The notes under the pieces: model-generated
Told to the model about the DNA's origin: nothing
The model's database searches: none
The model's input: only the letters and a program-made list of their open reading frames with translations
Part shown: one piece after another, positions 1 through 9,880 of the stretch
How positions within the stretch are numbered: position 1 is the stretch's first letter
How the letters are laid out: each line of letters opens with the position of its first letter
Assembly: GCA_017617355.1 (NCBI GenBank)
Contig: JAFZWI010000023.1
Span: 20,202 to 84,201 of the forward strand
Direction: 5' to 3'
Source: Salinivirgaceae bacterium
GTDB lineage: Bacteria; Bacteroidota; Bacteroidia; Bacteroidales; SZUA-534
DNA length: 64,000 bases
Made by a program: the position numbers and the translations under genes

Positions 1-411
1 CTTGTAAAAGTCGTAGTTCATGTAGAGCGAATCGACAAGCAACGGGAAAATGCTGTATTTGAACGGATTGGTTCGTTTTCGGTATTGCTCGATAGTGAGC
101 GAGTCGAAAATCATTTCGGAGGCGGCCAGCTGATATTTTTGCAGCCAAATGGCCAATAGCCACACCTCGCCTTGCGACAGGGCTTTGAATTTGTCGTTTT
201 CAAACTCGGTGCGGGCGTAGAACATCAGCTCCTCAGCTTTGGTGCGGTCGTTGTCTATGATTGCCTCGAAAATGCGGTCGCGGCACTTCTCAATCATCTC
301 GGTTTTCGATTGGTGCGTTGTCAGGTATTGGCGCATTGCGGCGGTATCAACCTGCGCGCTGGCGCAAATACTGCTTGCGGCAACTATTATTGTTAGAATT
401 ATCTTTCTCAT
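1..411 (-). CDS. Secreted protein of unknown function (3' part beyond window)
   Basis: The ATG at 409-411 on the minus strand opens a frame that stays open to the left edge (137 codons visible), so the gene is cut by the window. The first 20 or so residues (MRKIILTIIVAASSICASAQ) form a signal peptide with an ASAQ cleavage region. The next part is helical and resembles the same part of the gene at 418-1656: both carry a 'K/R-x-E/D-hydrophobic-I-K-C' start, an acidic stretch near ID/ADND/DDK, and a W-L/I-hydrophobic segment about 70 residues in. The two are probably tandem paralogues in one operon, with only 6 bases between them. I do not recognise the family. The C-terminal half, which in the neighbour looks like an outer-membrane barrel, is not visible here. 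Confidence 0.75.
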   Translation of the reverse strand, partial: MRKIILTIIVAASSICASAQVDTAAMRQYLTTHQSKTEMIEKCRDRIFEAIIDNDRTKAEELMFYARTEFENDKFKALSQGEVWLLAIWLQKYQLAASEMIFDSLTIEQYRKRTNPFKYSIFPLLVDSLYMNYDFYK

Positions 412-417
412 AATGAA

Positions 418-1656
418 TTAATAAGCGCGTTTTTTGTCACAAAGACCAATTTTGAACACTGCTGACAGAGTGGTAATTGCTCCGTATGTGACAGTTTCCT
501 CAATTTTAGTTCTGACGGGTTGAACCGAGAGTCGCAGAATAGGACCCCAAAAGCACCCTTGATAATTGTCAAGGAAAAACTTCTCGTATCGTATTTCGGC
601 GCCAATGGTTGGCATAATCGATGTTAGCTGTTGGTCGTTCAGCGGATTATCTTTATTGTCGTAATCATGATGAGCGTAAAACGCTGTGTAACCTAAACCA
701 ACGCGGGGAATAAACACCCATTTTTCGTTAAGTGGGAATAATCTGCCTATGCAAAATTGACTTGTCGCCGCATTCGAGCTTTCTCCTTTTTTCCAAACAG
801 CTTCGTCAGAAAACGAGATGTCTTTTTTCGGTAAATTGCCAAACATGCCGACAAACTGCCACGATACTTCCCAACGCTTGTACCCAACGGCAATGTCGCA
901 TTGGAAAGCTCCATTGCACGTCTCGAACCAATCAGTAATACCGCCCGACAATAGACAAACCCCCGGTCCCATACTGACATCAAGAAACATGCCTTCAAAG
1001 TCTTTTGTGAACTTGTAAGCTAGGTTCCGCTTCACATAATAGTCGTATTTGCTGCCGGGGTGATTTTCCAAAAACTTGTCGCTCTCGCGATTCATTGTTT
1101 TAGTATAGTTGCCGTTTTTTGTTTCAAATTGCTTAAGAAAAACATCGATAAAATCCTTGTCGGTTTCAGAGAGACGACTATCGGCATGGGCGGCCTGTTT
1201 TATGGCATCGAGATTTTCAAACACCTTGCTGTGAGCCACATAATAAAGGTTAGTGTTGAATATGATTTTTGGACCAAGCTCGGCATTGCGCGCCGAGTCA
1301 AGAGCCACTACATCGTTCAGAAAATCGTCGAAGCGGTTCAGGTAAAGGTCGATGCACCACAACTCGCGCGGCGCCAGCGGCAGATAAACGCTGTCTTCGA
1401 GCGTCATGGCGTATTCTTTCAAGTTGTAAACCATTTCCTTATCGTCGTCGGCAATGCTTTCGGCAAGGAGACTAAGGCATTTTTTTATCAAGTCGCTGCG
1501 GGTATCGTCAAGCAACCCTAATCGGTTCATTTGCTGGAATTTGATTCTGTCGACGGCCGTACTGTCGACAATAATATCTTCGGCAGTGGACTGTGCTTTC
1601 AACTGTCCGAACATTGCGGCCAGCATAAGGCACAATATGGCAATTTTGTTTTTCAT
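418..1656 (-). CDS. Secreted protein with helical N-half and outer-membrane-barrel-like C-half
   Basis: The product has 412 residues. A signal peptide (MKNKIAILCLMLAAMFGQLKAQ) is followed by about 200 helical residues rich in D, E and K. From about residue 225 come alternating hydrophobic/aromatic strands (VSMGPGVCLL, CDIAVGYKRWEVSWQ, FIPRVGLGYTAFY, PTIGAEIRYEKFF), which read like an 8-10 strand outer-membrane barrel. This composite layout is common in Bacteroidota proteins of unknown role. Family and function are not recognised. It is the first gene of a minus-strand operon with the truncated paralogue at 1-411. A TATATTTG box (minus strand, 1682-1689) lies about 25 bases upstream of the ATG. 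Confidence 0.8.
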   Translation of the reverse strand: MKNKIAILCLMLAAMFGQLKAQSTAEDIIVDSTAVDRIKFQQMNRLGLLDDTRSDLIKKCLSLLAESIADDDKEMVYNLKEYAMTLEDSVYLPLAPRELWCIDLYLNRFDDFLNDVVALDSARNAELGPKIIFNTNLYYVAHSKVFENLDAIKQAAHADSRLSETDKDFIDVFLKQFETKNGNYTKTMNRESDKFLENHPGSKYDYYVKRNLAYKFTKDFEGMFLDVSMGPGVCLLSGGITDWFETCNGAFQCDIAVGYKRWEVSWQFVGMFGNLPKKDISFSDEAVWKKGESSNAATSQFCIGRLFPLNEKWVFIPRVGLGYTAFYAHHDYDNKDNPLNDQQLTSIMPTIGAEIRYEKFFLDNYQGCFWGPILRLSVQPVRTKIEETVTYGAITTLSAVFKIGLCDKKRAY

Positions 1657-1681
1657 AATGTTAGGTGTTTAATTGCGGGGT

Positions 1682-1689
1682 CAAATATA
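1682..1689 (-). promoter_or_regulatory. -7 promoter box (TATATTTG) for the 418-1656 gene
   Basis: Read on the minus strand, the bases match the Bacteroidota -7 consensus TAnnTTTG, 26 bases before the start codon. I found no convincing -33 TTTG at 19-21 bases, so this is a half-match only. Confidence 0.35.
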
Positions 1690-1733
1690 GTTATCAACGG
1701 CATTCTTTTAAATTTCTCTTTTAACTATTTTTC

Positions 1734-1741
1734 TACCTTTG
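1734..1741 (+). promoter_or_regulatory. -7 promoter box (TACCTTTG) for ruvA-sprA-porQ
   Basis: TACCTTTG matches TAnnTTTG and sits 33 bases before the ruvA ATG, in an AT-rich gap between divergent genes. A -33 TTTG is not evident. It probably drives the ruvA-sprA-porQ run. Confidence 0.4.
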
Positions 1742-1774
1742 CACCTCTAATAAATAAAGGCAAGTTACTGAATT

Positions 1775-2356
1775 ATGTACGAATACATTCAAGGGCGGAT
1801 TGCTGAACTGACACCGGCTTTCGTGGTCATCGACAACGGCGGCATCGGGTATATGATTCTCATATCGCTGAACACATACACATCGCTTTCGGGCAAGGAA
1901 CAGGCCATTGTTTTCACACACTACATTGTACGTGAGGACGCACAGCTGCTCTACGGTTTCGCATCGAAGACAGAGCGTGAGGTTTTTCGGCTGCTACTCA
2001 CCGTTTCGGGCGTTGGCGCCAACACAGCGCGAATGGTTTTGTCGTCGCTGAGTGCCAGCGAGTTACGCGATGCCGTGCTCACCGGAAACGTGGCGATGAT
2101 AAAAAGCATCAAAGGCGTTGGTCAGAAGACAGCCGAGCGCATTATTGTCGATTTGAAAGATAAAATCGGAAAAACTGAGGCCAACACAGATTTTTTGTTC
2201 GCTCAAAGCAATACAAACCGCGAAGAAGCGTTATCTGCATTGGTGGCTTTGGGTTTTCAGAAAAACGTGGTGGAGAAACTGCTCGACAAGCTGCTTAAAG
2301 AAAACCCGACCATGCAGGTTGAGGAAATGGTCAAAAAAGCCTTAAAGTCGATATAA
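1775..2356 (+). CDS. ruvA: Holliday junction branch migration protein RuvA
   Basis: The product has 193 residues, the usual RuvA length. The N-terminal OB-fold domain starts MYEYIQGRIAEL and contains the family-typical GIGYMI segment. A double helix-hairpin-helix follows (SGVGANTARMVLSSLS around residues 77-92 and IKGVGQKTAERIIVDLKDKI around 112-131), then a flexible linker and the C-terminal three-helix domain that contacts RuvB (EEALSALVALGFQ). RuvA binds Holliday junctions as a tetramer and loads RuvB. The sprA start lies only 6 bases after the stop. From memory, ruvA-sprA adjacency is conserved in Bacteroidota, although no functional link is known. ruvB is not in the window. Confidence 0.97.
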   Translation: MYEYIQGRIAELTPAFVVIDNGGIGYMILISLNTYTSLSGKEQAIVFTHYIVREDAQLLYGFASKTEREVFRLLLTVSGVGANTARMVLSSLSASELRDAVLTGNVAMIKSIKGVGQKTAERIIVDLKDKIGKTEANTDFLFAQSNTNREEALSALVALGFQKNVVEKLLDKLLKENPTMQVEEMVKKALKSI

Positions 2357-2362
2357 TTTTTA

Positions 2363-5300
2363 ATGAGGCGGAGGTTGAAAACAAAGCTGCGCATTGCTAT
2401 TGCAGCCATTTTCATTATTGCTGCTGAGGGCGTGTTTGCGCAATCGGGCGGCGATACTACCGCTTTGCCTTTCCGCATAGCCAAACCCAAAGCAACACCC
2501 TACGAGCCGTCGCGGCCGGCATCGAACCTCAACCTGAAAGACCCGTCGAACTTCACCAACGAAGTTGAGTATGACGAGGCCACCGACCAATACATCATCC
2601 ACCAGAAAGTAGGCGGCGTTGACATTCGTCCGCCTTTCAACATGTCGCGCGAGGAGTTCAACAGCTATGATGTTGACCGCTCGATGCGCAACTATTGGCG
2701 GCAGCGTTACCAAGGCGAGAATTTTGAGCGCCAGGGCTCGTCGCTTACCAAAATCAATGTCAACAACGAACTTTTCGAGACCATTTTCGGCAGCAATGTC
2801 ATCGACATCAAGCCGCAAGGAACGGCGTCGCTTAAATTCGGCGTCAAGATAACCAACACAGCTAACCCAAACATTGCGCAATCGCTGCGCCGGCAGACTA
2901 TCTTCGATTTCGATGAGAAGATACAGATGAGCGTAGCCGGAAAAATTGGTGAGAATCTGGAACTGAAAATCAGCTACGACACTGAGTCACAGTTCGATTT
3001 CGACAACACAGCCAATCTGAAATTCCAAGGTAAGGAGGATGACATTATCCAGAAGATTGAGGCCGGAAACGTGTCATTGCCGCTCTCCACATCGCTCATC
3101 ACTGGAAGCCAGAGCCTGTTTGGCGTGCTGACAGAGCTGAAATTCGGCAAACTCTACGTTTCAACAGTCATTTCGCAGCAGAAAGGCGAGTCGAAGACTA
3201 TAACCACACAAGGCGGAGCGCAGACAAGCACCTTCGACGTATCGGCTGTCGATTACGATAAGAACCGCCACTTCTTTCTGTCGCACTTCTTCCGCGCACA
3301 ATACGACAATGCCCTCAAACAGTTGCCGGTGATTGTGACAAGCGTGCAGATTACAAAAATCGAAGTATGGGTAACAAACAATAAGAAATCGACCGAAAAC
3401 GCACATAACATTGTAGCATTCATGGACTTGGGCGAGGAGCGCGAGGAATATCCGATGTATAACCGCAAAGACCGCGCCGTGCTGAACTCCGATGTCAACT
3501 TCTACCGCTATGCGGCTCCTGACAATGGTGCCAACAGCCTCTACGACGATGTGGTATCGACCGATGGCATACGCAACATAGACCAGGTGACCAAGCTGCT
3601 CGACGCCAAAGGCTACGCCAGCGCCCGCGACTATGAGAAAGTTGAATACGCCCGCAAACTGAACAGCAACGAGTATTCGGTAAACACACAGCTGGGCTAC
3701 ATAACGCTGAACTCCGCCCTCAACAGCGACGAGATTCTGGCCGTGGCTTTCGAGTTCACCTACAACGGACAGAGCTACAAGGTGGGCGAGTTCTCGAGCG
3801 ACGGAATAAACAACCCCAACAACCTAGTTGTCAAATTGTTGAAAGGCAGCAACTTCACCCCAAAATATCCAAACTGGGACCTAATGATGAAAAACGTCTA
3901 TTCGCTTGGTGCCTATCAGCTCAACCGCGATGATTTTGTGCTCGAAGTTGAGTATTACAACAACAAATCGCGGGTGCGCAAGCTATCGAACGCCTATCTG
4001 TCGAACGAGATAAAAAACACCAAGCTGCTCAACCTTATGGGCCTCGACAACCTTGACAGCAAAAACAACTACGTGAAAGGCGGCAACGGTTTCTTCGACT
4101 TTGTGAACGGCATAACAGTCAACGCCACCAACGGACGCATCTATTTTCCTGTTGTTGAGCCATTTGGCGGTCACTTGCACGATACTTTGGGCGGCGATGC
4201 CCAATCGAAAGAGTTTGTGTTCCAGGAATTGTACGACTCCACCCAGTACAAGGCCATACAGATGACAGCCAAAAACAAATTCTACCTGAAAGGCTCGTAC
4301 AAATCGGCCGGCGGCTCCGAGATTATCCTCAACTCATTCAACATTCCGCAAGGCTCGGTGACAGTAACGGCAGGCGGTATTACGCTTGTCGAGAATGTCG
4401 ATTACACGGTCGATTACAGCATGGGGCGCGTCAAAATCATCAACGAGAGCTACCTTGTGTCGGGCACGCCGATAAAAGTGAACCTCGAAAGCAACTCTGA
4501 CTTCAATCTGATGACGAAAACGCTATTGGGTACCCACCTCGACTACCGCTTCAGCGACCGCTTCAATTTAGGCGGAACAGTTATGCGCCTGACTGAGAAA
4601 CCAACCACCACCAAAGTGAACGTTGGCGAAGACCCTATCTCGAACACCATTTGGGGGTTGAATGGCTCATATGAAGTTGAGTTGCCGCTTGTTACAAAAA
4701 TTCTCGACTGGCTGCCATTGCTGGAGACCAAAGAGCCTTCATCGTTGTCGGTACAAGGCGAGTTTGCGCAGCTTGTGCCGGGCCACAACAAGGCTGTGGG
4801 CAAGAGCGGCGAGGTCTTTATCGACGATTTTGAGAGCAGCGAGTCGAACTACGACATGACCAGCCGCGAAGCATGGCGCATTGCCAGCATTCCGCAGGAC
4901 AACATCTTCAGCGAAGCATCGCTCTACGGCGACCTTCGCTCAGGCTTCAACCGCGCCAAACTTGCGTGGTACAAGATTGACCCGCTGATGTTCCAATCAA
5001 GCTCTCCGGTGTCGAAAGCCGAGCAGTCGAGGCTGAACGCCTACCGCGTACCGGAGCTTAACATCTACCCCAACCGCGACCAGTCGTCGGGCGACGCTCT
5101 CTACCTCACCACCTTCGACCTTGCCTATGACCCAACGTTGCGCGGTCCCTACAACTACAGCATCGACGACTATGACGAGACTGGCCATTTTATGAATCCG
5201 CAAAACAAATGGGCAGGCATCATGCGCGAGACAACCATAAAGAACTTCGAGACATCGAATATCGGTTATCTTGAATTCTGGATGATGGACCCGTTTGTCG

Positions 5301-8300
5301 AGGAAGACTCTCTCAACCCTGGCGGACAACTCTATTTCAACTTCGGTAACATATCGGAGGATGTGCTGAAAGACGGCCGTAAAAGCTATGAGAACGGCCT
5401 GCCGACAACCTATCCGCCCGACCCTGCCACATATGATGTTACCGTCTGGGGCCGTGTGCCGGCTGTGCAGACAAGCACTCTCAGCTTTGTCAACGACGAG
5501 AACCAACGTCGGTATCAGGACGTCGGCCTCGACGGATTGAGCGGTACGGCTTTCAGCGGCGGACAATCGGACGAGCAGGTTTTCTTCTCGTCTTACTTGG
5601 ACGAACTGAAAAACGTGCTTGACGATGATGTCTATCGCAGTTTCTACGACGACCCTTCGGGCGATGACTACCACTACTTCAAAGGCAGTGACTACGACGA
5701 AGCGGGCTACGGCATTGTCGACCGCTATATGAACTACAACGGCATGGAGGGGAACTCGCCCGTGAGCACAGGTGCAACCTCAACCTACTCAACATCGATG
5801 CCAGACGTTGAGGACCTTAACAGCGACTACACGCTTTGCGAGTCGGAGTCGTACTTCCAATACCGGGTTGACTTGAGCCGCGAGAACATGGTTGTGGGCA
5901 CAAACTACATTGTCGATGAGCGCAGCATTACAAATACAATGCCCAACTCTGAGCATAAATCGGTTAAGTGGTATCTTTTCCGCATCCCGCTTAGTTCTAA
6001 CGAGCGCCAGCAGATTGGTAATATTGAAGACTTTACGTCTATCCGCTTTATGCGTATGTTCCTGCACGGCTGGAGCGAGAAAGTCGTGCTGCGCTTCGCC
6101 ACCCTCAACCTTGTAAAGAGCGACTGGTTCACCTACGACTACGACCTAAAAGACGGCAGCGAGAGCCTTGTAAGCAGCGAGAACAACGACGATGCAGCAG
6201 CCGCTTTCAGCATGTCGACAATCAACATTGAGGAGAACGGCAGCCGCACACCTGTCAACTATCTATTGCCTCCTGGCGTAACGCGCGAGCAGGACCCGTC
6301 GCAGACACAGCTTGTGGAGCTGAACGAACAGAGTATGTCGATGAAAGTTGTCGATTTGGCCGACGGCTACTCTAAATCGGTTTACAAGACAACGAGCGTC
6401 GATATGCGTAACTATAAGAAACTGAAGATGTTCATCCACGCCGAAGCGGTTGATGACGAAACCTCGCTCGATGACGATGAAGTAACATGCTTCATCCGCA
6501 TAGGCCAGGACTATACGGAGAACTACTACGAATATGAGGTGCCGCTGAAACTGACGCCGTGGTGGACGTCGCGGCCTTACCCTGACAACAAACAGAACCG
6601 CGAACTTGTGTGGCCCGAGGAAAACAACATGGAGATTATCTTCCAGGAACTTGTTGATGCCAAACTTGAACGCAACGCCGAGATTTCGGCCGGAAACCCG
6701 TCAGTGTCGCAGTCACTGCCATACGTTGTAACAACCACATCGGGGCACTCAAAGCGCCGGATAACCGTTGTGGGCAACCCTAACATCGCGCTTGTCAAAT
6801 CACTTATGATTGGCGTGCGCAACCCTCTGGCTAAAACCAATCCTTTCCGCTCGAACGACGACGGCCGCAGCAAATCAATCGAGATTTGGATAAACGAGCT
6901 CCGCCTAACTGATTTCGACGAGAGCGGTGGCTGGGCCGTGCAGGGCGGAATGAACCTTAAACTGGCCGATTTTGGTAATGTCAATATGGCCGGAAGCACA
7001 ACGCAAGCAGGTTTCGGAAGCATTGAGCAATCAACATCGGAACGCTCGAAAGAACAAACTAAACAACTTGATGTTGCAGCTAACTTCGAGCTTGGCAAAC
7101 TTCTGCCCAAAGACCTGAATGTGCGCCTACCGATGTTTATGAGCTACTCACGCACGGCTGTCAATCCGGAGTATAACCCGTTCGACCCCGATGTCAAAAT
7201 CAAAGAGGCCACAAAAAAGATGACGCCAAAGGAGAAAAAAGAGTATCTAAAAGACATTCAAGAACTTACCGAGCGTAAGAGCATCAGCTTCACAAACGTT
7301 GGTTACGGAGGCCGCACCAAGAAACAGGCTGTCAAAAAAGAGAAGAAAGCCGACAACGGCGAAGAGAAAAAGCCTGAAAAGAAAAAGAGCAACAAGACAC
7401 ACTTCTACTCGCCGCAGAACTTTAGTGCAAGCTATGCATACGTTGAGAAGAACTACAACGACTACAGCACCGCCTACGACAACACCAAAACGCACACAGG
7501 CTCGCTCAATTACACGTTCAACAACCAGCCCAAAGCCATTGAGCCGTTCAAGAACGTGAAGGTTTTGAAAAAGCCTTATCTGCGAATTATCGGCGATTTC
7601 AACTTCTATCTGGCTCCGGCACAGATAGCATGGCGCACGGGCGTTGAGCGCGAATACAACCAGACGCTGTTGCGCAACACCAACCTGAATATAACATCGG
7701 AAGGCGAAGAATACACGCCAACCTGTGACAAACGGTTCGACTGGGAGCGCGAGTTCAGCATCAAATACAACCTGTCGAAAGGTATCAAATTCACTTGGCA
7801 GATGAACACCATGGCGCTTATTGAGGAGCCCGAAGGCTTGATTGACAAAACCAACCGCACTGAATACGAGCAGTTTAAAAAAGAAGTCTGGGAGTCGGTT
7901 TTGAACGGCGGTGTTCCCGACAAGCACAACCAGAAGTTCACGGCATCGTACACCGTGCCTATCAACAAGTTGCCCGGCTTTGCGTGGACATCGCTGACGG
8001 CGCGCTACGCCTCAACCTACGAATGGGACCGCGGACCTGAGATGCGCGACACATCGCTTTTTGCAGGAAACAGCATCGGCAACACCAATCAGATAACCAT
8101 AAACGCACAAGGCAACCTCGACAATCTGTATAAGAAATATAAGCCGCTCGACGAGCTGAACAAGAAATACCGCCAGACTCGCGAGAAACGCTTAGCAACC
8201 CGCATGGAGACCGTGTCGGCACGCAAGGAGAACTTCTCTGCCAAAGCCGGCGAGACCAAGACTATAACTCACAACCTGCGCACAGAAGAAGACATTCAGG

Positions 8301-9877
8301 TAAAGGTTACGCAAAGCGGAAAAACACTTAAATCATCGTTTGAGATAGTTAATGGTAACCGCGTGAAAGTAAAAATGGAAGAAGCCGCCGACAATGCTAT
8401 TGTTACTATCAGCGGCAAACGGTCAACCGAGGACTCTCCTGTCCGCCGCATAATGGAAGGTGTCGTTCTGGGTGTTACGGGCTTCAAAAACGTATCGTTC
8501 GCCTATACCGAATCCAATGCCATGACACTTGAAGGATACACGCCCAAATACAGCTTCACCGAGCTGCGCACCAATCCGGGTCTGCCGTTCATCTTTGGTT
8601 ACCAAGACACTGCCTTTGCCGACCGCACAGCCCGCAACGGCTTGCTCATCAACAACCGCGACCTTGTAGAGCCATTCCTTACTACCAATCAGAAGCGCAT
8701 CGACATAAAGGCGACTTACCAGCCCGTTAAGGCTCTTAAGATAGACTTTACCGGACAGCGCTCCATTACAAAGAAAAGCAGCGAATACTACTATGTCGGC
8801 AACTGGAACCCCAAGCGCGACGAATACGATGTCTATCGCTCAACACGTTTGGAATCAGGCGCATACAACATCAACATCTGGTCGTTGAAGACGGCTTTCG
8901 ACAAGCGGCCGACCGAGAAGCACACGTCATCGGAAGCCTTTGCAGAGTACCGCAGCAACTTGCGCAAATTCGCCTGGCGTCAAGCTGATATGCGCCGCGG
9001 ACACGCCCCGATGAGCTTTGGCGAGTACAATCCTGTGTATGACGCCGATTCGATGCCCGACGGCTATACAATATCGAACCCCGACATTGCCGTTCCTGCG
9101 TTCCTGTTGGCTTACACCGGCCGCGAATCTGGTTTGGATTTCACAAGCTGGAAACACTTCCGCCCGGGCTGGCGCGTTAAATACGACGGACTTGCCAACT
9201 ACAATATATTCAAGAAGCGAATCAAGACCATTTCGCTGTCGCACAGCTACACAAGCACATTCTCAATCAGCTCGTACCACAGCAACAGCTACTATAACTA
9301 CGAGCAGGCCAAACGTCCCGAATACGCCAATCTGTCGTGGGCCACAAGCTCGGTCAACGCCGGCATGTTTGTCCCCTACTACGACCTGACATCGTTTGCT
9401 GTTTCAGAATCTTTTGCGCCGTTGTTTGGAGTCGATGTAACATGGAAAAGCAGCATGAGCTCGAAGTTGGAGTTCAAACGCAGCCGCACTATGACTATGA
9501 ACCTGACCAACAACCAGATGCTTGAAGTTCACAAGCGCGAGTATGTGATTGGTTCCGGCTATCGGATTGAAGATTTTGTGCTGCCGTTCAAAACGCGCCA
9601 GGGACAACAGATTGTGAGCGACCTCAACCTGCGCGCCGACTTCACTGTCAGCGACAACATCAGCGTAACCCGCGACCTTGTTTATCAAACCGACGAGATA
9701 ACATCGGGCCAGCTTGGTCTTGCAATGAGTTTGTCGGCCGAGTATGAGCTGAACGAAAAAGTAACGCTCAAACTCTACTACGACTACGACCTGACAAACC
9801 CGAAGACATCTAACTCGTACCGCAACAGCACTACCGAATTCGGATTTGAACTGAAAATTGCTTTGGCAAAACTTTAA
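2363..9877 (+). CDS. sprA: SprA, outer-membrane translocon of the type IX secretion system
   Basis: The product is a single 2504-residue frame, within the usual 2300-2500 range for SprA (Sov in Porphyromonas). The first 28 residues are a signal peptide (MRRRLKTKLRIAIAAIFIIAAEG, then VFAQS). The rest is rich in aromatic, Asn, Asp and Ser residues in alternating-strand patterns, as expected of the giant 36-strand barrel that carries T9SS cargo across the outer membrane. A Lys-rich insert (EKKPEKKKSNK, around residue 1675) is probably a periplasmic or surface loop. Family knowledge: SprA works with the PorV and Plug proteins and is required for gliding and secretion of CTD cargo. Neighbours fit: porQ follows after 3 bases, and a DUF5103 plug gene lies at 59.2 kb. 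The coding sequence is near 50% GC, clearly higher than the 19-36 kb region. Confidence 0.96.
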   Translation: MRRRLKTKLRIAIAAIFIIAAEGVFAQSGGDTTALPFRIAKPKATPYEPSRPASNLNLKDPSNFTNEVEYDEATDQYIIHQKVGGVDIRPPFNMSREEFNSYDVDRSMRNYWRQRYQGENFERQGSSLTKINVNNELFETIFGSNVIDIKPQGTASLKFGVKITNTANPNIAQSLRRQTIFDFDEKIQMSVAGKIGENLELKISYDTESQFDFDNTANLKFQGKEDDIIQKIEAGNVSLPLSTSLITGSQSLFGVLTELKFGKLYVSTVISQQKGESKTITTQGGAQTSTFDVSAVDYDKNRHFFLSHFFRAQYDNALKQLPVIVTSVQITKIEVWVTNNKKSTENAHNIVAFMDLGEEREEYPMYNRKDRAVLNSDVNFYRYAAPDNGANSLYDDVVSTDGIRNIDQVTKLLDAKGYASARDYEKVEYARKLNSNEYSVNTQLGYITLNSALNSDEILAVAFEFTYNGQSYKVGEFSSDGINNPNNLVVKLLKGSNFTPKYPNWDLMMKNVYSLGAYQLNRDDFVLEVEYYNNKSRVRKLSNAYLSNEIKNTKLLNLMGLDNLDSKNNYVKGGNGFFDFVNGITVNATNGRIYFPVVEPFGGHLHDTLGGDAQSKEFVFQELYDSTQYKAIQMTAKNKFYLKGSYKSAGGSEIILNSFNIPQGSVTVTAGGITLVENVDYTVDYSMGRVKIINESYLVSGTPIKVNLESNSDFNLMTKTLLGTHLDYRFSDRFNLGGTVMRLTEKPTTTKVNVGEDPISNTIWGLNGSYEVELPLVTKILDWLPLLETKEPSSLSVQGEFAQLVPGHNKAVGKSGEVFIDDFESSESNYDMTSREAWRIASIPQDNIFSEASLYGDLRSGFNRAKLAWYKIDPLMFQSSSPVSKAEQSRLNAYRVPELNIYPNRDQSSGDALYLTTFDLAYDPTLRGPYNYSIDDYDETGHFMNPQNKWAGIMRETTIKNFETSNIGYLEFWMMDPFVEEDSLNPGGQLYFNFGNISEDVLKDGRKSYENGLPTTYPPDPATYDVTVWGRVPAVQTSTLSFVNDENQRRYQDVGLDGLSGTAFSGGQSDEQVFFSSYLDELKNVLDDDVYRSFYDDPSGDDYHYFKGSDYDEAGYGIVDRYMNYNGMEGNSPVSTGATSTYSTSMPDVEDLNSDYTLCESESYFQYRVDLSRENMVVGTNYIVDERSITNTMPNSEHKSVKWYLFRIPLSSNERQQIGNIEDFTSIRFMRMFLHGWSEKVVLRFATLNLVKSDWFTYDYDLKDGSESLVSSENNDDAAAAFSMSTINIEENGSRTPVNYLLPPGVTREQDPSQTQLVELNEQSMSMKVVDLADGYSKSVYKTTSVDMRNYKKLKMFIHAEAVDDETSLDDDEVTCFIRIGQDYTENYYEYEVPLKLTPWWTSRPYPDNKQNRELVWPEENNMEIIFQELVDAKLERNAEISAGNPSVSQSLPYVVTTTSGHSKRRITVVGNPNIALVKSLMIGVRNPLAKTNPFRSNDDGRSKSIEIWINELRLTDFDESGGWAVQGGMNLKLADFGNVNMAGSTTQAGFGSIEQSTSERSKEQTKQLDVAANFELGKLLPKDLNVRLPMFMSYSRTAVNPEYNPFDPDVKIKEATKKMTPKEKKEYLKDIQELTERKSISFTNVGYGGRTKKQAVKKEKKADNGEEKKPEKKKSNKTHFYSPQNFSASYAYVEKNYNDYSTAYDNTKTHTGSLNYTFNNQPKAIEPFKNVKVLKKPYLRIIGDFNFYLAPAQIAWRTGVEREYNQTLLRNTNLNITSEGEEYTPTCDKRFDWEREFSIKYNLSKGIKFTWQMNTMALIEEPEGLIDKTNRTEYEQFKKEVWESVLNGGVPDKHNQKFTASYTVPINKLPGFAWTSLTARYASTYEWDRGPEMRDTSLFAGNSIGNTNQITINAQGNLDNLYKKYKPLDELNKKYRQTREKRLATRMETVSARKENFSAKAGETKTITHNLRTEEDIQVKVTQSGKTLKSSFEIVNGNRVKVKMEEAADNAIVTISGKRSTEDSPVRRIMEGVVLGVTGFKNVSFAYTESNAMTLEGYTPKYSFTELRTNPGLPFIFGYQDTAFADRTARNGLLINNRDLVEPFLTTNQKRIDIKATYQPVKALKIDFTGQRSITKKSSEYYYVGNWNPKRDEYDVYRSTRLESGAYNINIWSLKTAFDKRPTEKHTSSEAFAEYRSNLRKFAWRQADMRRGHAPMSFGEYNPVYDADSMPDGYTISNPDIAVPAFLLAYTGRESGLDFTSWKHFRPGWRVKYDGLANYNIFKKRIKTISLSHSYTSTFSISSYHSNSYYNYEQAKRPEYANLSWATSSVNAGMFVPYYDLTSFAVSESFAPLFGVDVTWKSSMSSKLEFKRSRTMTMNLTNNQMLEVHKREYVIGSGYRIEDFVLPFKTRQGQQIVSDLNLRADFTVSDNISVTRDLVYQTDEITSGQLGLAMSLSAEYELNEKVTLKLYYDYDLTNPKTSNSYRNSTTEFGFELKIALAKL

Positions 9878-9880
9878 ATA

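Noticed and set aside
7247-7927. A 226-codon minus-strand frame in sprA
   Set aside because: sprA is continuous and full length here, and the opposite frame has no recognisable features.
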